Shown here: positions 32,997 to 40,814 of the stretch, piece after piece | Layout of the letters: each line of letters begins with the position of its first letter | How positions within the stretch are numbered: position 1 is the first letter of the stretch | Assembly (NCBI RefSeq): GCF_001426705.1 | Contig: NZ_LMFC01000002.1 | Location: 724,559 to 788,558, forward strand | Source: Cellulomonas sp. Root485 | GTDB lineage: Bacteria > Actinomycetota > Actinomycetes > Actinomycetales > Cellulomonadaceae | DNA: 64,000 nucleotides | Direction: 5' to 3' | Notes under the pieces: generated by a model | The model's database searches: none | Told to the model about the DNA's origin: nothing | The model's input: only the letters and a program-made list of their open reading frames with translations | Made by a program: the position numbers and the translations under genes

Positions 32997-33763
32997 GGGA
33001 CGCGCGTCGCCACCCACAGCTCCTCGGCGGGCCACTGCCGCGCCCAGTCGGCGGAGACGATCTCGTAGAACGCGTGGTCGTCGCCGTCGGGCGGTGCGTA
33101 CAGCTCGTGCAGGGCGTCGACGACGAACCCGGCCCTGCGCAGCAGCCGGACCCAGTCCCCGTGCGAGGGGTGGAACTCGACCCCGCCCCCGGGCCACTGC
33201 ACCTTGTACGCCTCGCGCTGCCCCCGCAGCAGCTGCTCCTCGGCGACGCCCTCGTCCTCGGGCACGCAGAGCGCCGACAGGTGGCTGTTGGTGAGGAACA
33301 CGAGCCGACCGCCGGGGCGCAGGAGGCGGGCGGCCTCGGGGAGCCAGCGTTCCGGGTCGCACCAGGCGGCGGCGCCGTGCTCGCTGACGACGAGGTCGGC
33401 GCACCCGTCGGCCAGCGGGACGTGCTCCGCGTCGCCCTGCACGAGCGGGAAGACCGGGCCGTGCAGCCGTTGCAGCCGCCGCGCGGTGACCAGCTGCTCT
33501 CCCGACAGGTCCACAGCGACCGTGCGGGCACCGGCGCGGGCGAGCCAGGCGGAGAAGTACGCGGTGCCGCTGGCCAGCTCGACCACGTCGAGCCCGCGGA
33601 CGTCTCCGAGGACGCCCAGCTCGCGTTCCGGGACCGCGAACAGCCCCCAGACCGGCTCGGGCCGGACCCACAGCTCCTCGGCCGCCGCGTCCGTGAAGCG
33701 TTCGTTCATGACGGCCCACAGCGCCCGGTTCAGGGCGGTCTCGTCGGCTCGGCCGTCGGGCAT
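32981..33763 (-). CDS. SAM-dependent class I methyltransferase
   Basis: The 260-aa product has the Rossmann methyltransferase motifs: VVELASGTAYFSAWLARAGA (motif I), TVAVDLSGEQLVTARRLQ (motif II), QGDAEHVPLADGCADLVVSE (motifs III-IV), and ARLLRPGGRLVFLTNS (post-III). It is close to the small-molecule, UbiE-like group. The substrate is unknown. It converges on the preceding plus-strand gene. Confidence 0.85.
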   Translation of the reverse strand: MPDGRADETALNRALWAVMNERFTDAAAEELWVRPEPVWGLFAVPERELGVLGDVRGLDVVELASGTAYFSAWLARAGARTVAVDLSGEQLVTARRLQRLHGPVFPLVQGDAEHVPLADGCADLVVSEHGAAAWCDPERWLPEAARLLRPGGRLVFLTNSHLSALCVPEDEGVAEEQLLRGQREAYKVQWPGGGVEFHPSHGDWVRLLRRAGFVVDALHELYAPPDGDDHAFYEIVSADWARQWPAEELWVATRVPQATG

Positions 33764-33774
33764 CTGCCGACTCT

Positions 33775-33948
33775 AGGCCGTACGGGGGTAACGGGGTCAG
33801 CTGTGCGATCGACGTCTGGTTCCCCGGCGACGCACGACCGAAGGTCACCTCGACGGGCATCGACGACGTGGAGTCGACCGAGGTCCCCGGGGGCTGGCAG
33901 ATCAGCGGGTGCGCCGCGGGCACGTACTCGCTGGCGGTGACCTCCTAG
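33775..33948 (+). pseudogene. Possible 3' remnant of a secreted-protein gene
   Basis: A 57-codon open frame ends in TAG at 33946-33948 and reads SCAIDVWFPGDARPKVTSTG, then GGWQISGCAAGTYSLAVTS. The paired Cys and the beta-strand pattern look like the tail of an extracellular protein. No ATG or GTG precedes it in frame after the stop that bounds it. It may be a gene fragment or chance. Confidence 0.3.
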
Positions 33949-34031
33949 CCCTGTCCGATCTCTCCCGATACTCGGCTCGTCGTACGCAACGTCACAGGTG
34001 AAGTCCCCGAAAAGGGCTTCGCCGGCGCGGA

Positions 34032-34047
34032 ATCGTATCGATACGAT
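34032..34047. promoter_or_regulatory. Perfect 16-bp palindrome upstream of MATE gene
   Basis: ATCGTATCGATACGAT reads the same on both strands and is strikingly AT-rich for this locus. It lies 73 bp before the MATE start. The GTATC/GATAC half-sites recur in the TetR/MFS intergenic region (36156-36175), so the TetR protein encoded between the pumps could bind both. Confidence 0.5.
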
Positions 34048-34120
34048 CGAGGCACGACGCGACCCGGCACCACCGACCACCGCGGACGTCCTACCCGCTC
34101 TCCAGTCCCAAGGTCTCGCT

Positions 34121-35551
34121 GTGCCCAAGGTCCTCACCGCCGGTCGTCCCTGGCGTGTCATCGTCCTGTTCGCCATCCCCCTGCTCGTCGGCAACGTCGT
34201 CCAGCAGCTCTACCAAGCGGCCGACGCCGTCGTCGTCGGCCGCGTCCTCGGCGTGGACTCGCTCGCCGCCGTCGGCGCCACCGGCGCGCTGCTGTTCCTC
34301 CTGCTCGGCTTCGCGTGGGGCATGACGAACGGCTTCGCGATCCCGACCGCGCAGGCGTTCGGCGCGGGCGACCACGCAGCGGTGCGCCGGTCGGTCGCGG
34401 CCGGGACGGTCCTCTCGGCGGCGACCAGCGCGGTGCTCACCGTGGTGGCGCCGCTGCTGGCGGGACCGGCGCTGCGGCTGCTCCGGACCCCCGAGGAGCT
34501 GCTGCCGGAGGCGACGACGTTCGCCGTCATCAGCTTCCTGGGCGCCAGCACGATGATGTTCTTCAACTTCCTGTCGGCGATCATCCGGGCGATCGGCGAC
34601 TCGCGCACCCCGCTGGTCTTCCTGACCATCAGCTGCGTCCTGAACGTCGTCCTCGTGGTCGTCGCGGTCGGCGGTCTGGGCATGGGTGTGGCCGGTGCGG
34701 CGGTGTCGACGGTCCTCTCGCAGGGCGTCTCGGTCGCGCTGTGCCTCGCGTTCGTGCGGCGCCGCGTGCCGGTCCTGCACGTGCACCGCGAGGACTGGCG
34801 GGTCAGCAGGGTCGAGCTCCGTCGGCACCTGCGGCTCGGTCTGCCGATGGGGTTCCAGGCGTCGATCATCGCGATCGGCACGCTCGCCGTGCAGGTGCGC
34901 CTCAACGAGCTGGGTTCCGACGCGGTCGCCGCGTACACGACGGCCGTCCGCGTCGACGGTCTCGCGGTCGCGCTGCTGGCCTCGCTGGGCCTGGCGGTGT
35001 CGATGTTCGTCGCGCAGAACCTCGGCGGGGCGCGGCCGGACCGCATCCGGCGCGGGGTCGTGCAGGCCATGTGGCTGTCGGTCGGGGGCTCCCTGGTCCT
35101 CGGCGTCGTGCTCGTCACCGGCGGCTCCGCGATCGTCGGGCTGTTCGTCGGCGAGGGGGAGCAGCGCGTGGTCGACATGGCCGCGCACTACCTGCTCGTC
35201 AACGGCGTGCTGTACGTCGTGCTGGGCGTGCTGTTCGTGCTCCGTGGCGCGCTCCAGGGGCTCGGGCAGACCGTGGTCCCGACGCTCACCGGCGTGGTCG
35301 AGCTGATCTGCCGGGTGGGCGCCGCGAGCGTCCTCGGTGCGGCCTACGGCTACGGCGGTGTCGTGTGGGGCAACCCGCTGGCGTGGATCGGCGCCGTCGT
35401 CCTGCTGGTGCCGGCCTACGCGGTGGCGTCGCGACGCCTCGCGCTGGAGCCCGTGCTCACGACCGCGGCTCCGCGGCGGATCACGCGGCTGCGGCGGCGC
35501 GGACCGTCGGCCCGCAAGACGGTCAGGCGTCCGCGGGTCCCGACGGCCTGA
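34121..35551 (+). CDS. MATE-family multidrug efflux transporter
   Basis: The 476-aa product has twelve hydrophobic segments in two similar halves. It starts VLTAGRPWRVIVLFAIPLLV, followed by GNVVQQLYQAADAVVVGRVL, the typical MATE TM1 signature, and LFLLLGFAWGMTNGFAIPTA. The second half begins LRLGLPMGFQASIIAIGTLA. A GTG at 34121 gives the family-length protein; the frame open to 33998 adds an atypical N-terminus. These pumps export cationic drugs using Na+ or H+. Its 3' end overlaps the TetR gene tail by 29 bp. Confidence 0.9.
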   Translation: MPKVLTAGRPWRVIVLFAIPLLVGNVVQQLYQAADAVVVGRVLGVDSLAAVGATGALLFLLLGFAWGMTNGFAIPTAQAFGAGDHAAVRRSVAAGTVLSAATSAVLTVVAPLLAGPALRLLRTPEELLPEATTFAVISFLGASTMMFFNFLSAIIRAIGDSRTPLVFLTISCVLNVVLVVVAVGGLGMGVAGAAVSTVLSQGVSVALCLAFVRRRVPVLHVHREDWRVSRVELRRHLRLGLPMGFQASIIAIGTLAVQVRLNELGSDAVAAYTTAVRVDGLAVALLASLGLAVSMFVAQNLGGARPDRIRRGVVQAMWLSVGGSLVLGVVLVTGGSAIVGLFVGEGEQRVVDMAAHYLLVNGVLYVVLGVLFVLRGALQGLGQTVVPTLTGVVELICRVGAASVLGAAYGYGGVVWGNPLAWIGAVVLLVPAYAVASRRLALEPVLTTAAPRRITRLRRRGPSARKTVRRPRVPTA

Positions 35552-36146
35552 CGGCCAGCGGCAGGATGACCGAGTCGATCATCTGCTCGACGAACTCGTC
35601 GTCGATGCGGTGGCCGGCCACCATCTTGCGGTAGGCGATCATGGCGGGCGCGACGGCGGCGACCATCTCGAGGTCGATGTCGTCGCGCAGCTCACCGCGT
35701 GCCTGCGCCCGCTCGAGGAGGCCTCGCATGAGGCTCACGCGCGAGCGGACGAACTGCTGCTGGAAGGCGGCGGCGACGGCGGGGTTCTCCTTGACCGCGG
35801 AGATCACGCCGGACATCAGCTCGGAGTCGTCGGACCGCTTGCGCCCGAAGCGGACCGCCAGCAGGTCCGAGCGGAGCGAGCCGGTGTCGGGGACGTCATC
35901 GGCGCTCATGGGGGTGCCTGGAGCGCAGAGCATGGCGTCGATCGTGAGCTGCACCTTCGAGGGCCAGCGGCGGTAGACGGTCGCCTTTCCGGCCCCCGCG
36001 CGGTCGGCGACGGCGTCCATCGTCATCCCGTCGAAGCCGCGTTCGGCCAGCAGCTCTCGGGTGGCCAGGAGGATCGCGTCGTCCTTGGACTCGTCGCGGC
36101 GACGACCGGGTCGACGACCCACCACCGCTGCCTCGTCGACGCTCAT
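35523..36146 (-). CDS. TetR-family repressor (adjacent to MATE and MFS pumps)
   Basis: The 207-aa product has a TetR HTH: ILLATRELLAERGFDGMTMD, AVADRAGAGKATVYRRWPSK. The C-terminal ligand domain contains LMSGVISAVKENPAVAAAFQ and VLPLAVRPSG-like ends. It is divergent from the MFS gene and sits between two drug-efflux genes, so it likely represses the MFS pump and perhaps the MATE pump. Inverted repeats in the shared intergenic region fit this. Confidence 0.9.
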   Translation of the reverse strand: MSVDEAAVVGRRPGRRRDESKDDAILLATRELLAERGFDGMTMDAVADRAGAGKATVYRRWPSKVQLTIDAMLCAPGTPMSADDVPDTGSLRSDLLAVRFGRKRSDDSELMSGVISAVKENPAVAAAFQQQFVRSRVSLMRGLLERAQARGELRDDIDLEMVAAVAPAMIAYRKMVAGHRIDDEFVEQMIDSVILPLAVRPSGPADA

Positions 36147-36155
36147 GGACCCACT

Positions 36156-36203
36156 GTATCCGGAGAAATCGATACCGAGGGGTTCCGGAACTCACCAGTT
36201 CCG
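36156..36203. promoter_or_regulatory. Operator candidates between divergent TetR and MFS genes
   Basis: Two inverted repeats occur in the 101-bp gap. CGGAACT (36186-36192) pairs with AGTTCCG (36197-36203) around CACC, the better site. GTATC (36156-36160) and GATAC (36171-36175) form a wider one and match the half-sites of the palindrome before the MATE gene. Confidence 0.55.
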
Positions 36204-36247
36204 TATTACAGTCGTTCCACCGACCACGACGTCCCAGGAGCATCCTC

Positions 36248-37741
36248 ATGTCCACACCCACGCAGGCACCGCCGGAGAGCCGGCACCGCTGGCTCGTCCT
36301 GGCCACGGTCGCCCTCGCCCAGCTCATGGTCGTGCTCGACGCGACCATCGTGAACATCGCGCTGCCCTCCGCCCAGGCGGAGCTCGGCTTCAGCGACAAC
36401 GACCGCCAGTGGGTGGTCACCGCCTACGCGCTCGCCTTCGGCAGCCTGCTGCTCCTCGGCGGCCGCCTCTCCGACATGTTCGGCCGTCGCCGCATGTTCC
36501 TCATCGGCCTCGTCGGCTTCGCCGCCGCGTCCGCGCTCGGCGGCGCCGCGCAGACGTTCGAGCTGCTCGTCGGCGCCCGCGCACTGCAGGGCGTGTTCGC
36601 CGCGGTCCTCGCCCCGGCCGCCCTGTCCGTGCTGACCACCACCTTCACCATCCCCAAGGAGCGTGCCCGCGCGTTCGGCGTGTTCGGGGCCATCGCCGGC
36701 ATGGGCGGGGCCATCGGCCTCCTGCTCGGCGGCTACCTGACCGAGAACTTCGACTGGCGCTGGAACCTGTACGTGAACGTGGTCATCGCCGTGATCGCGT
36801 TCGCCGCCGGCACGATGCTCCTGTCCCGCACGGACGCCAAGCACGACACCCGCATCGACGTGCCCGGCGTGATCCTCGCCTCGACGGGTCTCTTCCTCCT
36901 CGTGTTCGGCTTCTCGCAGGCCGAGCCCCAGGGCTGGGACGCGCCGGTCGTGTGGGGCTCGCTCGCCGCCAGCGTGGTGCTGCTCGTCGGCTTCGTCCTG
37001 CGGCAGCGCACCGCGGAGCACCCGCTGCTCCCGCTCTCGATCGTCCAGGACCGCGACCGCGGCGCTGGCTTCCTGGCGATCCTCGTCGCCGGGTCCGGCA
37101 TGTTCGGCGTCTTCCTGTTCCTCACCTACTACCTGCAGCTGACGCTCGGGTACGGGCCGATGCAGACCGGCACGGCGTTCCTGCCGATGGTGCTCTTCAT
37201 CGTCATCACCGCGCAGATCCAGACGAACTTCCTGGTCCCGCGGTTCGGCCCGAAGATCGTGGTGCCGCTGGGCATGGCGATCGGCGCCGGCGCGATGCTC
37301 TGGTTCACCACCCTCGACCTCGACAGCGGCTACCCCGCGGTGCTGGTCGGCCTGATCGGCATGGGGATCGCGATGGGCTCGATCATGCCCGCCTCGTTCC
37401 AGATCGCCACGCTCGGCATCGCGCCGCGGCAGGCGGGTGCCGCGTCCGCGATGGTCTCCACCAGCCAGCAGGTCGGCGGGGCGATCGGCACCGCGGTGCT
37501 GAACACCCTCGCCGCGACGGCGGCCACCGCGTACGTCGCCGACCACGCACCGGCCACCCCCGAGGTGATCGCCGCCGGAGCGCTGCACAGCTTCTCCGTC
37601 GCCTACACCTGGTCCGCGGGGATCTTCCTGTTCGGCGCGCTCCTGACCGCATCGCTGTTCCGCACCCGCCGGGACCGCGAGGCCCGGCTCGTCGCCGCCG
37701 CCCCGGCAGTCCGTGACGAGGCGCCGGTGCTCGCGCACTGA
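36248..37741 (+). CDS. MFS transporter, DHA2 (EmrB/QacA, 14-TM) drug efflux
   Basis: The 497-aa protein has fourteen hydrophobic segments. It begins with RHRWLVLATVALAQLMVVLD, ATIVNIALPSAQAELGF, motif C-like LLLGGYLTENFDWRWNLYVN and motif A GGRLSDMFGRRRMFLI. The C-terminal half has MVSTSQQVGGAIGTAVLNTL, common in DHA2 pumps. It should export drugs by proton antiport. The ATG has AGGAG upstream. It is divergent from the TetR gene and followed by a strong terminator. Confidence 0.9.
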   Translation: MSTPTQAPPESRHRWLVLATVALAQLMVVLDATIVNIALPSAQAELGFSDNDRQWVVTAYALAFGSLLLLGGRLSDMFGRRRMFLIGLVGFAAASALGGAAQTFELLVGARALQGVFAAVLAPAALSVLTTTFTIPKERARAFGVFGAIAGMGGAIGLLLGGYLTENFDWRWNLYVNVVIAVIAFAAGTMLLSRTDAKHDTRIDVPGVILASTGLFLLVFGFSQAEPQGWDAPVVWGSLAASVVLLVGFVLRQRTAEHPLLPLSIVQDRDRGAGFLAILVAGSGMFGVFLFLTYYLQLTLGYGPMQTGTAFLPMVLFIVITAQIQTNFLVPRFGPKIVVPLGMAIGAGAMLWFTTLDLDSGYPAVLVGLIGMGIAMGSIMPASFQIATLGIAPRQAGAASAMVSTSQQVGGAIGTAVLNTLAATAATAYVADHAPATPEVIAAGALHSFSVAYTWSAGIFLFGALLTASLFRTRRDREARLVAAAPAVRDEAPVLAH

Positions 37742-37751
37742 CCCGCACGTC

Positions 37752-37790
37752 CGAGAGGCTCCCACGGCCGTGTGCCGCGGGAGCCTCTCG
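37752..37790 (+). terminator. Terminator after the MFS gene
   Basis: CGAGAGGCTCCC (37752-37763) pairs perfectly with GGGAGCCTCTCG (37779-37790), loop 15 bases, beginning 10 bp after the stop. Confidence 0.75.
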
Positions 37791-37819
37791 TACGATCCGG
37801 GGAGGAGAGAGGTGATGTG

Positions 37820-38503
37820 GTGACGGCCGAACCGGCGCTGACGCCTGGGCAGCGGCTCCCGCTCAGCCGCGAACGTGTGCTGCGCACGGCGGTCGCGATC
37901 GCCGACGAGCACGGCATCGAGGCGGTCACGATGCGTCGGGTCGGCGACGAGCTCGGCGCCGAGGCGATGTCGCTGTACCACCACGTCGCGAACAAGAACG
38001 ACCTGCTCGACGGGGTCGTGGACCTGGTGGCGCAGGAGATCAACGACGTCGTCGACGGTCTGGACACCTCCGGTCCGTGGCAGCCCGTCGTCCGCGCGCG
38101 GATCCTGGCCGCCCGGCAGGTGCTGCTCCGGCACCGCTGGGCACCGGGGCTGCTGGCCACCCGCTCGGCGCTCAGTCCGCACGTGGTGCTCTACCACGAC
38201 CGGCTCGTCGGGCTCCTGCACGGAGGCGGGTTCTCCTACGACCTCGCCCACCACGCGCTGCACGCCCTGGGCAGCCGCGCGCTCGGCTTCTCCCAGGAGC
38301 TGTTCGACCCGGGCGCGGGGGCGTCGGCCGGGCCGCTGCCCGCTGAGCTCGCAGCCGCGGTGCCGTCGCTCGTCGCGATGCTGTCGGAGGTCGCGCACGA
38401 CGACCCGGGCGCGACCCTGGGCTGGTGCGACGACCAGACGGAGTTCGAGTTCGGGCTGGACCTCCTGCTCGACGGGCTGGATCGTCGGCGGACGGGCTCT
38501 TGA
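37820..38503 (+). CDS. TetR-family regulator (TetR_C-like)
   Basis: The 227-aa product has the class-A TetR fold: LSRERVLRTAVAIADEHGIE, AVTMRRVGDELGAEAMSLYH, HVANKNDLLDGVVDLVAQEI. The C-terminal core FGLDLLLDGLDRRR is typical. Start choice is between adjacent GTGs at 37817 and 37820, after GGAGGAGAGAGG. A long perfect operator follows 5 bp after its stop, before the oxidoreductase gene, so this protein probably controls that gene. Confidence 0.88.
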   Translation: MTAEPALTPGQRLPLSRERVLRTAVAIADEHGIEAVTMRRVGDELGAEAMSLYHHVANKNDLLDGVVDLVAQEINDVVDGLDTSGPWQPVVRARILAARQVLLRHRWAPGLLATRSALSPHVVLYHDRLVGLLHGGGFSYDLAHHALHALGSRALGFSQELFDPGAGASAGPLPAELAAAVPSLVAMLSEVAHDDPGATLGWCDDQTEFEFGLDLLLDGLDRRRTGS

Positions 38504-38507
38504 CCAG

Positions 38508-38544
38508 CCTTACGTTGTAAGCCACTCTGGCTTACAACGTAAGG
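38508..38544. promoter_or_regulatory. 37-bp perfect inverted-repeat operator between TetR and oxidoreductase genes
   Basis: CCTTACGTTGTAAGCC (38508-38523) and GGCTTACAACGTAAGG (38529-38544) are exact inverted copies around ACTCT. Each arm contains its own near-palindrome TTACGTTGTAA/TTACAACGTAA, so two TetR dimers could bind. The right arm runs into the AAGGAGG ribosome site of the oxidoreductase gene, so binding would also block translation-proximal transcription. Confidence 0.85.
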
Positions 38545-38551
38545 AGGCGCC

Positions 38552-39526
38552 ATGAAGGCGATCGTGCAGACCCGGTACGGCTCACCCGACACGTGCACGC
38601 TGGAGGACGTCGACGACCCGGTTCCGACGCCCGACGAGGTCCGGGTCCGCATCCGCGCCGCGTCGCTGAACGCCCGCGACTGGCACCTCATGCGCGGCGA
38701 CCCGTACCTCGCCCGCCTCGCACCGGGCTTCGGGCTGCGCGCCCCGACGCTGCGCATCCGCGGCTCCGACTTCGCGGGGACGGTCGACGCCGTCGGCACC
38801 GAGGTCACCGGCCTGCGCGTCGGCGACGAGGTGTACGGGCTGCGCGACGGCGCGCTCGCGGAGTACGTCTGCGCGCCGCAGCGGCTGGTGGCCCGCAAGC
38901 CGTCGAACCTCACGTTCGAGCAGGCCGCCGCTCTGCCGATGGCGGGGATGACGGCGCTCCAAGGGCTGCAGGGCCGCGTCGGTCCTGGTCAGAGCGTCCT
39001 CGTCAACGGCGCGTCCGGCGGGGTCGGCACGTTCGCCGTGCAGCTGGCGCACGCCTGGGGCGCCGAGGTGACGGCCGTGTGCAGCACCCGGAACGTCGAG
39101 CTCGTGCGGTCTCTCGGTGCCGACCACGTCGTCGACTACACCCGACACGACGCGCTGCGGGCCGGCCGCCGTTACGACGTGCTGTTCGACCTCGTCGCCA
39201 ACCGCTCCCTGCGGGACCTGCGCCGGGCGCTGACGCCCACCGGGACGCTGATCCTGTCCGGGGGTGGTGTCTTCGACGGCGGCTCGGTGCTCGGTCCGAT
39301 CGGGCTGCTGCTCCGGAGCAAGCTGGTGGGACCGTTCGTCGGGCAGCAGATCGTCTCGCTGTCGACGTCACCGGCTACCGAGCACCTCGACGTCCTGCGC
39401 GAGCTGGCCGAGGCCGGCACGATCGTGCCGGCCATCGACCGCTCCTACCCGTTGCCCGCCGCCGCCGACGCGCTGCGGTACCTCGAGACCGAGCACGCGC
39501 GCGCGAAGGTCGTCATCACGATCTAG
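38552..39526 (+). CDS. NAD(P)-dependent MDR oxidoreductase (quinone-reductase-like)
   Basis: The 324-aa product is a zinc-free medium-chain dehydrogenase. The GroES-like half has VRVRIRAASLNARDWHLMRG and FAGTVDAVGTEVTGLRVGDE; the Rossmann half has SVLVNGASGGVGTFAVQLAH and ADHVVDYTRHD. It ends ADALRYLETEHARAKVVITI. Zinc-ligand cysteines are absent. Relatives reduce quinones or enones with NADPH. Its expression is probably repressed by the upstream TetR protein through the palindrome at 38508-38544. Confidence 0.9.
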   Translation: MKAIVQTRYGSPDTCTLEDVDDPVPTPDEVRVRIRAASLNARDWHLMRGDPYLARLAPGFGLRAPTLRIRGSDFAGTVDAVGTEVTGLRVGDEVYGLRDGALAEYVCAPQRLVARKPSNLTFEQAAALPMAGMTALQGLQGRVGPGQSVLVNGASGGVGTFAVQLAHAWGAEVTAVCSTRNVELVRSLGADHVVDYTRHDALRAGRRYDVLFDLVANRSLRDLRRALTPTGTLILSGGGVFDGGSVLGPIGLLLRSKLVGPFVGQQIVSLSTSPATEHLDVLRELAEAGTIVPAIDRSYPLPAAADALRYLETEHARAKVVITI

Positions 39527-40607
39527 CGCAGACCACCCCGACGCAGTCCACGCCGTTGCGCGACGCCAGGTTGCCGCCGAGGTCGACCGCCAGCGGCACG
39601 AACAGCCCGTACCCGTCGTTGCGGGTCGCGGTGTTGTCTCCGACGTGCGCGACGGTGTCGATCACCACGCCGTCGCCGTTGCGGGTCAGCGTGTTGCCCA
39701 GGACCGTCAGGTCCTCGACCTCGAACGGTGTGCCGGCGCTCTGCGAGAGCAGCCCGGTGCCGTTGCGCCGGAACACGTTGTCCTCGACGACCGTGCGGAC
39801 CCCCGCGTGCACCGCGACGTCGTTGCCCACGAAGACGCTGCCCGCGACGCGGTCGGTGCCGGGGCTCCCGTCGGGGAAGATCATCCGGGACGAGAACGCG
39901 GTGCCGTTGTCGTGGAACGCGCTGTTCTCGACGCTCGACAGGCACGCGTCGGCGCCGATCGCCGTGGTGTTCTCGCGGAACACCGAGGAGGCCACGGTGA
40001 TGTCGCCCTCGCTGCACGACAGTGCCGTCCCGTTCCGGGCGAAGGTGGACTGACGCACGACCGCGCCTCCGGGGGGTCCGATGCTCAGGGCGGTGTCGTT
40101 GTCCTCGAACGTCGACCGCGTGACGTCCGCGAAGATCGAGAAGCCGCCGAGCACCAGCCCGTTGTCCCGGAGCACCGCCCTCTCGAACGTCAGGCTCGAG
40201 CTGACCAGGTCGGCGACGACGGCGTTGTCCTGCACCACGACGCGCCGCAGGGTCGCGGTCAGCGTCGACGCCGCCGGGAACACCGACGCCCAGCCGCGCA
40301 CGGTCCCGTTCCGCACGGTGACCGGCGGGTCGTTCTGGACGTCGGCGAACGACACGTCGAGCGCGACGCCTCCGACGTCCCGCCCCGGGCCGACCAGCGC
40401 GTGGCCCCGCAGGTCGAGCACGGTCCCGGGCGCGAGGACCAGGCCCACGTCGGTACACACCAGATCACCGGTGAGCGCCACCGTCCCGGACACGGAGTCC
40501 CCGCACGCAGGCCCACCGCCCGGACCCGCCGCTGCCGTCGTCGCCGCCCCCAGCAGCGCGACGCACGCCGCTCCCAGTACCGCCGTCAACCTCGTCGACC
40601 CGCGCAT
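39516..40607 (-). CDS. Secreted right-handed beta-helix protein (paralogue of 5428-6525)
   Basis: The 363-aa product has a signal peptide (MRGSTRLTAVLGAACVALLG, cleavage near AAA-GP) and beta-helix repeats RSTFEDNDTALSI, QSTFARNGTALSC, SSVFRENTTAIGA, NSAFHDNGTAFSS and NTLTRNGDGVVI. It shares with the protein at 5428-6525 the start CGDSV...DLVC and the ending DLGGNLASRNGVDCVGVVC. No lyase active site is seen. Its 3' end overlaps the convergent oxidoreductase gene by 11 bp. Confidence 0.8.
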   Translation of the reverse strand: MRGSTRLTAVLGAACVALLGAATTAAAGPGGGPACGDSVSGTVALTGDLVCTDVGLVLAPGTVLDLRGHALVGPGRDVGGVALDVSFADVQNDPPVTVRNGTVRGWASVFPAASTLTATLRRVVVQDNAVVADLVSSSLTFERAVLRDNGLVLGGFSIFADVTRSTFEDNDTALSIGPPGGAVVRQSTFARNGTALSCSEGDITVASSVFRENTTAIGADACLSSVENSAFHDNGTAFSSRMIFPDGSPGTDRVAGSVFVGNDVAVHAGVRTVVEDNVFRRNGTGLLSQSAGTPFEVEDLTVLGNTLTRNGDGVVIDTVAHVGDNTATRNDGYGLFVPLAVDLGGNLASRNGVDCVGVVCARS

Positions 40608-40814
40608 GGTGAACCCCCCGATCGAGTGTCGGGTGTCGGCCCCCGCCGCACCGGCGCGGCAGCGCGACCGGCCCCGGGACCACTATGCGCAGGTCCCGAT
40701 GCGTCCGGAAAGTCTGAAAGATCCCGAATGTGCTTATCACCCGGTCGGGGGAGGCGCGCCCGTCGCCGGACCCGTCGGCTACCGGTGGCACCCCACGGTC
40801 CCTATCGTGAGTAC

